Origin: JAHDDY01 sp964549375
Lineage (GTDB): Bacteria > Pseudomonadota > Alphaproteobacteria > Rhodobacterales > Rhodobacteraceae
Length of the DNA: 7,634 bases
Direction: 5' to 3'
Assembly (NCBI GenBank): GCA_964549375.1
Contig: CAZJWF010000133.1
Location: 1-7,634 of the forward strand
Shown: positions 6,054 to 7,634 of the stretch, piece after piece
How positions within the stretch are numbered: position 1 is the first letter of the stretch
Layout: each line of letters opens with the position of its first letter
The notes under the pieces: generated by a model
Databases searched by the model: none
Told to the model about the DNA's origin: nothing
Seen by the model: the letters and a program-made list of their open reading frames with translations, nothing else
Made by a program: the position numbers and the translations under genes

Positions 6054-6871
6054 GCGCGGATCGTTTGAACTGGGGCGGGCGACTCGTTTGCTTTGGCGGC
6101 ATTGTCTGGCGCGAGGCGTTGCGCTTTGCGAAACAGCGCGAGCGGTTTTTGGCGGCGCTGGTTCGCCCACTCGTGTGGTTGTTCATCTTCGCTGCGGGGT
6201 TTCGCTCGGTGCTCGGCGTTTCGATTATCGAACCTTATGAGACCTATGTGCTTTACGAGGTTTATGTCGCGCCGGGTCTCTGCGCGATGATCCAGCTTTT
6301 CAATGGAATGCAATCATCGCTGTCGATGGTGTATGATCGCGAGACGGGGGCGATGCGGACATTGCTCGTCAGCCCGTATCCGCGATGGTTTCTGCTAACA
6401 TCGAAATTAATGGCTGGTGTTGCAGTCTCTATCGCGCAGGTCTACGCGTTTTTGCTGATCGCCTATTTTTGGGAGATTGAGCCGCCGTGGATTGGGTATC
6501 TGACGGTGTTGCCCGCGCTTATTCTGTCGGGGATGATGCTGGGGGCGATGGGCTTGTTTTTATCCTCAGCAATTCGACAGCTTGAGAATTTTGCAGGGGT
6601 GATGAATTTTGTCATCTTTCCGATGTTTTTTGCTTCATCCGCGCTCTATCCGCTTTGGCGAATGGAGGAGTCGAGCACGTTACTCTACGATATTTGCCGC
6701 TTCAATCCGTTCACCTACAGCGTTGAGCTGATCCGTTATGCCCTCTACGGTCAGGTGAACTGGACGGCGCTGGCGGTAGTGGTTGGGGTGACAATCTTGT
6801 TCCTCTGTGCGGCGATCTACGCTTATGATCCTTCAAAGGGATTGATCGGACGCAAACGCGGCGGAAAGTGA
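6050..6871 (+). CDS. ABC-2 type transporter permease, PQQ-associated (PedC-like)
   Basis: This 273-aa integral membrane protein has about six hydrophobic segments (roughly 34-56, 68-90, 118-140, 147-173, 180-200 and 237-258). Features of the ABC-2/NodJ-DrrB family include YDRETGAMRTLLVSPYPRW after the second segment, a cytoplasmic coupling-helix region that contacts the ATPase. Also present is FNPFTYSVELIRYALYG near 218-234 before the last segment. It is the partner of the ATPase at 5304-6053, linked by an ATGA overlap. ABC-2 permeases usually export or extract substrates, yet this one sits in an operon with an importer-type binding protein; the combination is typical of PQQ-associated clusters. 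The C-terminus is positively charged (GRKRGGK), consistent with a cytoplasmic tail. The transport direction and substrate cannot be decided from sequence. Confidence 0.9.
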   Translation: MSADRLNWGGRLVCFGGIVWREALRFAKQRERFLAALVRPLVWLFIFAAGFRSVLGVSIIEPYETYVLYEVYVAPGLCAMIQLFNGMQSSLSMVYDRETGAMRTLLVSPYPRWFLLTSKLMAGVAVSIAQVYAFLLIAYFWEIEPPWIGYLTVLPALILSGMMLGAMGLFLSSAIRQLENFAGVMNFVIFPMFFASSALYPLWRMEESSTLLYDICRFNPFTYSVELIRYALYGQVNWTALAVVVGVTILFLCAAIYAYDPSKGLIGRKRGGK

Positions 6872-6905
6872 CTTCGCGATTTTTTAATGAGAGTAGGTGG
6901 GACGA

Positions 6906-7526
6906 ATGAAATCTTTTTTTCTCATCGGAATGCTTGGAATGGTCGCGGCCTCGACTGGTATTGAGGCCGCCACGTTTGACGACCCAACATGGCCCTGCGT
7001 CCAGCGCAAAGTCTCGCAACTCTCGATTGGTCAGATGTGGACTGGTGAGATTTTGGAGCCGGAGCAAATTGCCGCGGCAGATGAAAAACTTGATGTTCTC
7101 GCGGCAGCACTGGCTGTTCGGCGTACCTCGCTGGAGGAGGCGGAGCAACTTGTCGACGACTTTGCCAAGGCGGCAGGGGAAGACAAAGCTGAAAAAATGA
7201 CGCTGCTTTTTGCGCTCGTTTTCGAAAGGATCGACAGTGAACGAGCCGAATTGATTGGCGGGATTGGCCGCTATGCCGGTAAGCAGGCGGGATTGGCTGA
7301 ACGCATCAGTAAGCAAGGCGAGGAGTTAGCCAAGCTCGAAGCCAAGGAAGATAAGTCTAATGACGAATTTGATCGTCTGGAAGAAATCGCGGACCAGGTG
7401 GATTGGGATACGCGGATCTTTGATGAGCGGCAGCAGTCGCTCATCTATGTTTGCGAAACTCCGATCCTACTTGAGAAACGAGCATTTGCGCTTGCCCGCA
7501 TGATGATGAACCATCTCGACGAGTAA
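6906..7526 (+). CDS. Exported acidic helical protein of unknown function, last gene of operon
   Basis: The ATG at 6906 gives 206 aa and is preferred over the in-frame GTG at 6897. AGGTGG (6895-6900) then lies 5 nt upstream and the signal peptide starts directly (MKSFFLIGMLGMVAASTGIEA). The mature protein opens with TFDDPTWPCVQRKVSQLSIGQMW, a Trp-Pro-Cys-containing segment that looks conserved-domain-like. It continues as almost unbroken amphipathic helix rich in Glu, Asp, Lys and Ala. The segment 125-165 (AERISKQGEELAKLEAKED and following) is likely coiled coil. Only two mature cysteines are visible, Cys31 and Cys183 (YVCETP), at opposite ends, so one disulfide could staple the helical bundle. 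The gene follows the permease after a 34-bp gap with no terminator, so it is probably co-transcribed. I cannot assign a known family; the position is like that of exported proteins at the end of lut-type clusters. A periplasmic adaptor or metal-buffering role is speculation. Confidence 0.7.
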   Translation: MKSFFLIGMLGMVAASTGIEAATFDDPTWPCVQRKVSQLSIGQMWTGEILEPEQIAAADEKLDVLAAALAVRRTSLEEAEQLVDDFAKAAGEDKAEKMTLLFALVFERIDSERAELIGGIGRYAGKQAGLAERISKQGEELAKLEAKEDKSNDEFDRLEEIADQVDWDTRIFDERQQSLIYVCETPILLEKRAFALARMMMNHLDE

Positions 7527-7529
7527 TCA

Positions 7530-7548
7530 GGGAATAACGGTTATTCCC
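7530..7548. terminator. Perfect inverted repeat between convergent genes (bidirectional terminator candidate)
   Basis: GGGAATAAC and GTTATTCCC are perfect 9-nt inverted arms around a single G, able to fold as an 8-bp stem with a CGG loop. It starts four bases after the operon's last stop codon and includes the stop codon of the convergent gene. Only short mixed T runs follow it on the plus strand (CATTCCAGTTCTTTAT), so termination efficiency is uncertain. Confidence 0.5.
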
Positions 7549-7634
7549 ATTCCAGTTCTTTATATGCTGCCGTCGCATTGCGGGGATTGAATTCGTCGAA
7601 CAATTCCCAATTCTCGCGTTCGCTCTCGCCGATT
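7541..7634 (-). CDS. C-terminal end of an unidentified gene (cut by right edge)
   Basis: On the minus strand a frame runs open from the window edge to a TAA at 7543-7541. It encodes about 30 residues ending in ENWELFDEFNPRNATAAY and then KELEWE. The codons look like ordinary coding sequence, and the frame stops just at the shared hairpin, as expected for a convergent gene. The acidic, Trp-containing tail is not enough to name a family. The gene transcribes toward the transporter operon and is probably a separate transcription unit. Confidence 0.55.
   Translation of the reverse strand, partial: IGESERENWELFDEFNPRNATAAYKELEWE

Noticed and set aside
5819..6313. Minus-strand open frame opposite the ATPase-permease junction
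   Set aside because: The plus strand has intact Walker B and H-loop motifs and a well-formed permease start here. The antisense product has no domain or plausible start context.
6711..7316. Minus-strand open frame of 201 codons spanning the permease end and the last operon gene
   Set aside because: It is a low-complexity, Arg/Ser/Pro-rich translation. Both plus-strand genes have better starts, a Shine-Dalgarno and coherent protein features.

Overview
The window reads as chromosomal DNA from a Gram-negative bacterium, most likely an alphaproteobacterium with methylotrophic or PQQ-dependent alcohol-oxidising metabolism. This is inferred from gene content, not from a marker gene. GC content looks moderate (mid-50s % by eye). 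Genes are densely packed, and nearly every product carries an N-terminal signal peptide, so the window encodes mostly periplasmic machinery. No rRNA, tRNA, CRISPR array, insertion sequence or phage gene was seen.

Layout. At the left edge, the first 45 codons of an exported ABC-type binding protein run leftward (1-137). It is divergent from an exported HExxH metalloprotease-like protein (395-952, +). Next comes a quinoprotein-associated SoxYZ-like fusion carrier (1080-1925, +). It converges, over a small hairpin, on a MxaD-like SRPBCC periplasmic protein (1976-2515, -). A 168-bp divergent promoter region with a spaced inverted repeat separates that gene from a rightward operon of six genes: a PQQ-associated ABC substrate-binding protein (2684-3880), a seven-bladed YVTN beta-propeller (3862-4839), a small exported beta-rich protein (4849-5307), an ABC ATPase (5304-6053), an ABC-2 permease (6050-6871), and an exported acidic helical protein of unknown function (6906-7526). 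Several of these overlap by 4-19 nt, which suggests translational coupling. The operon ends at a perfect inverted repeat that also contains the stop codon of a convergent gene cut by the right edge (7541-7634, -).

How the genes may work together. The binding-protein, propeller, ATPase and permease set is the family set found beside PQQ-dependent alcohol dehydrogenases. As I recall, it corresponds to PedA1A2BC of Pseudomonas putida and to part of the lut cluster of Methylorubrum extorquens, both implicated in rare-earth-element (lanthanide) supply to XoxF/PedH-type dehydrogenases. The SoxYZ-like carrier and the MxaD-like protein are typical companions of such dehydrogenases. The best reading is therefore a periplasmic support and metal- or substrate-transport locus for a quinoprotein dehydrogenase. 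The dehydrogenase, its cytochrome and any TonB receptor lie outside the window. The least understood parts are the two small exported proteins (4849-5307 and 6906-7526) and the metalloprotease.
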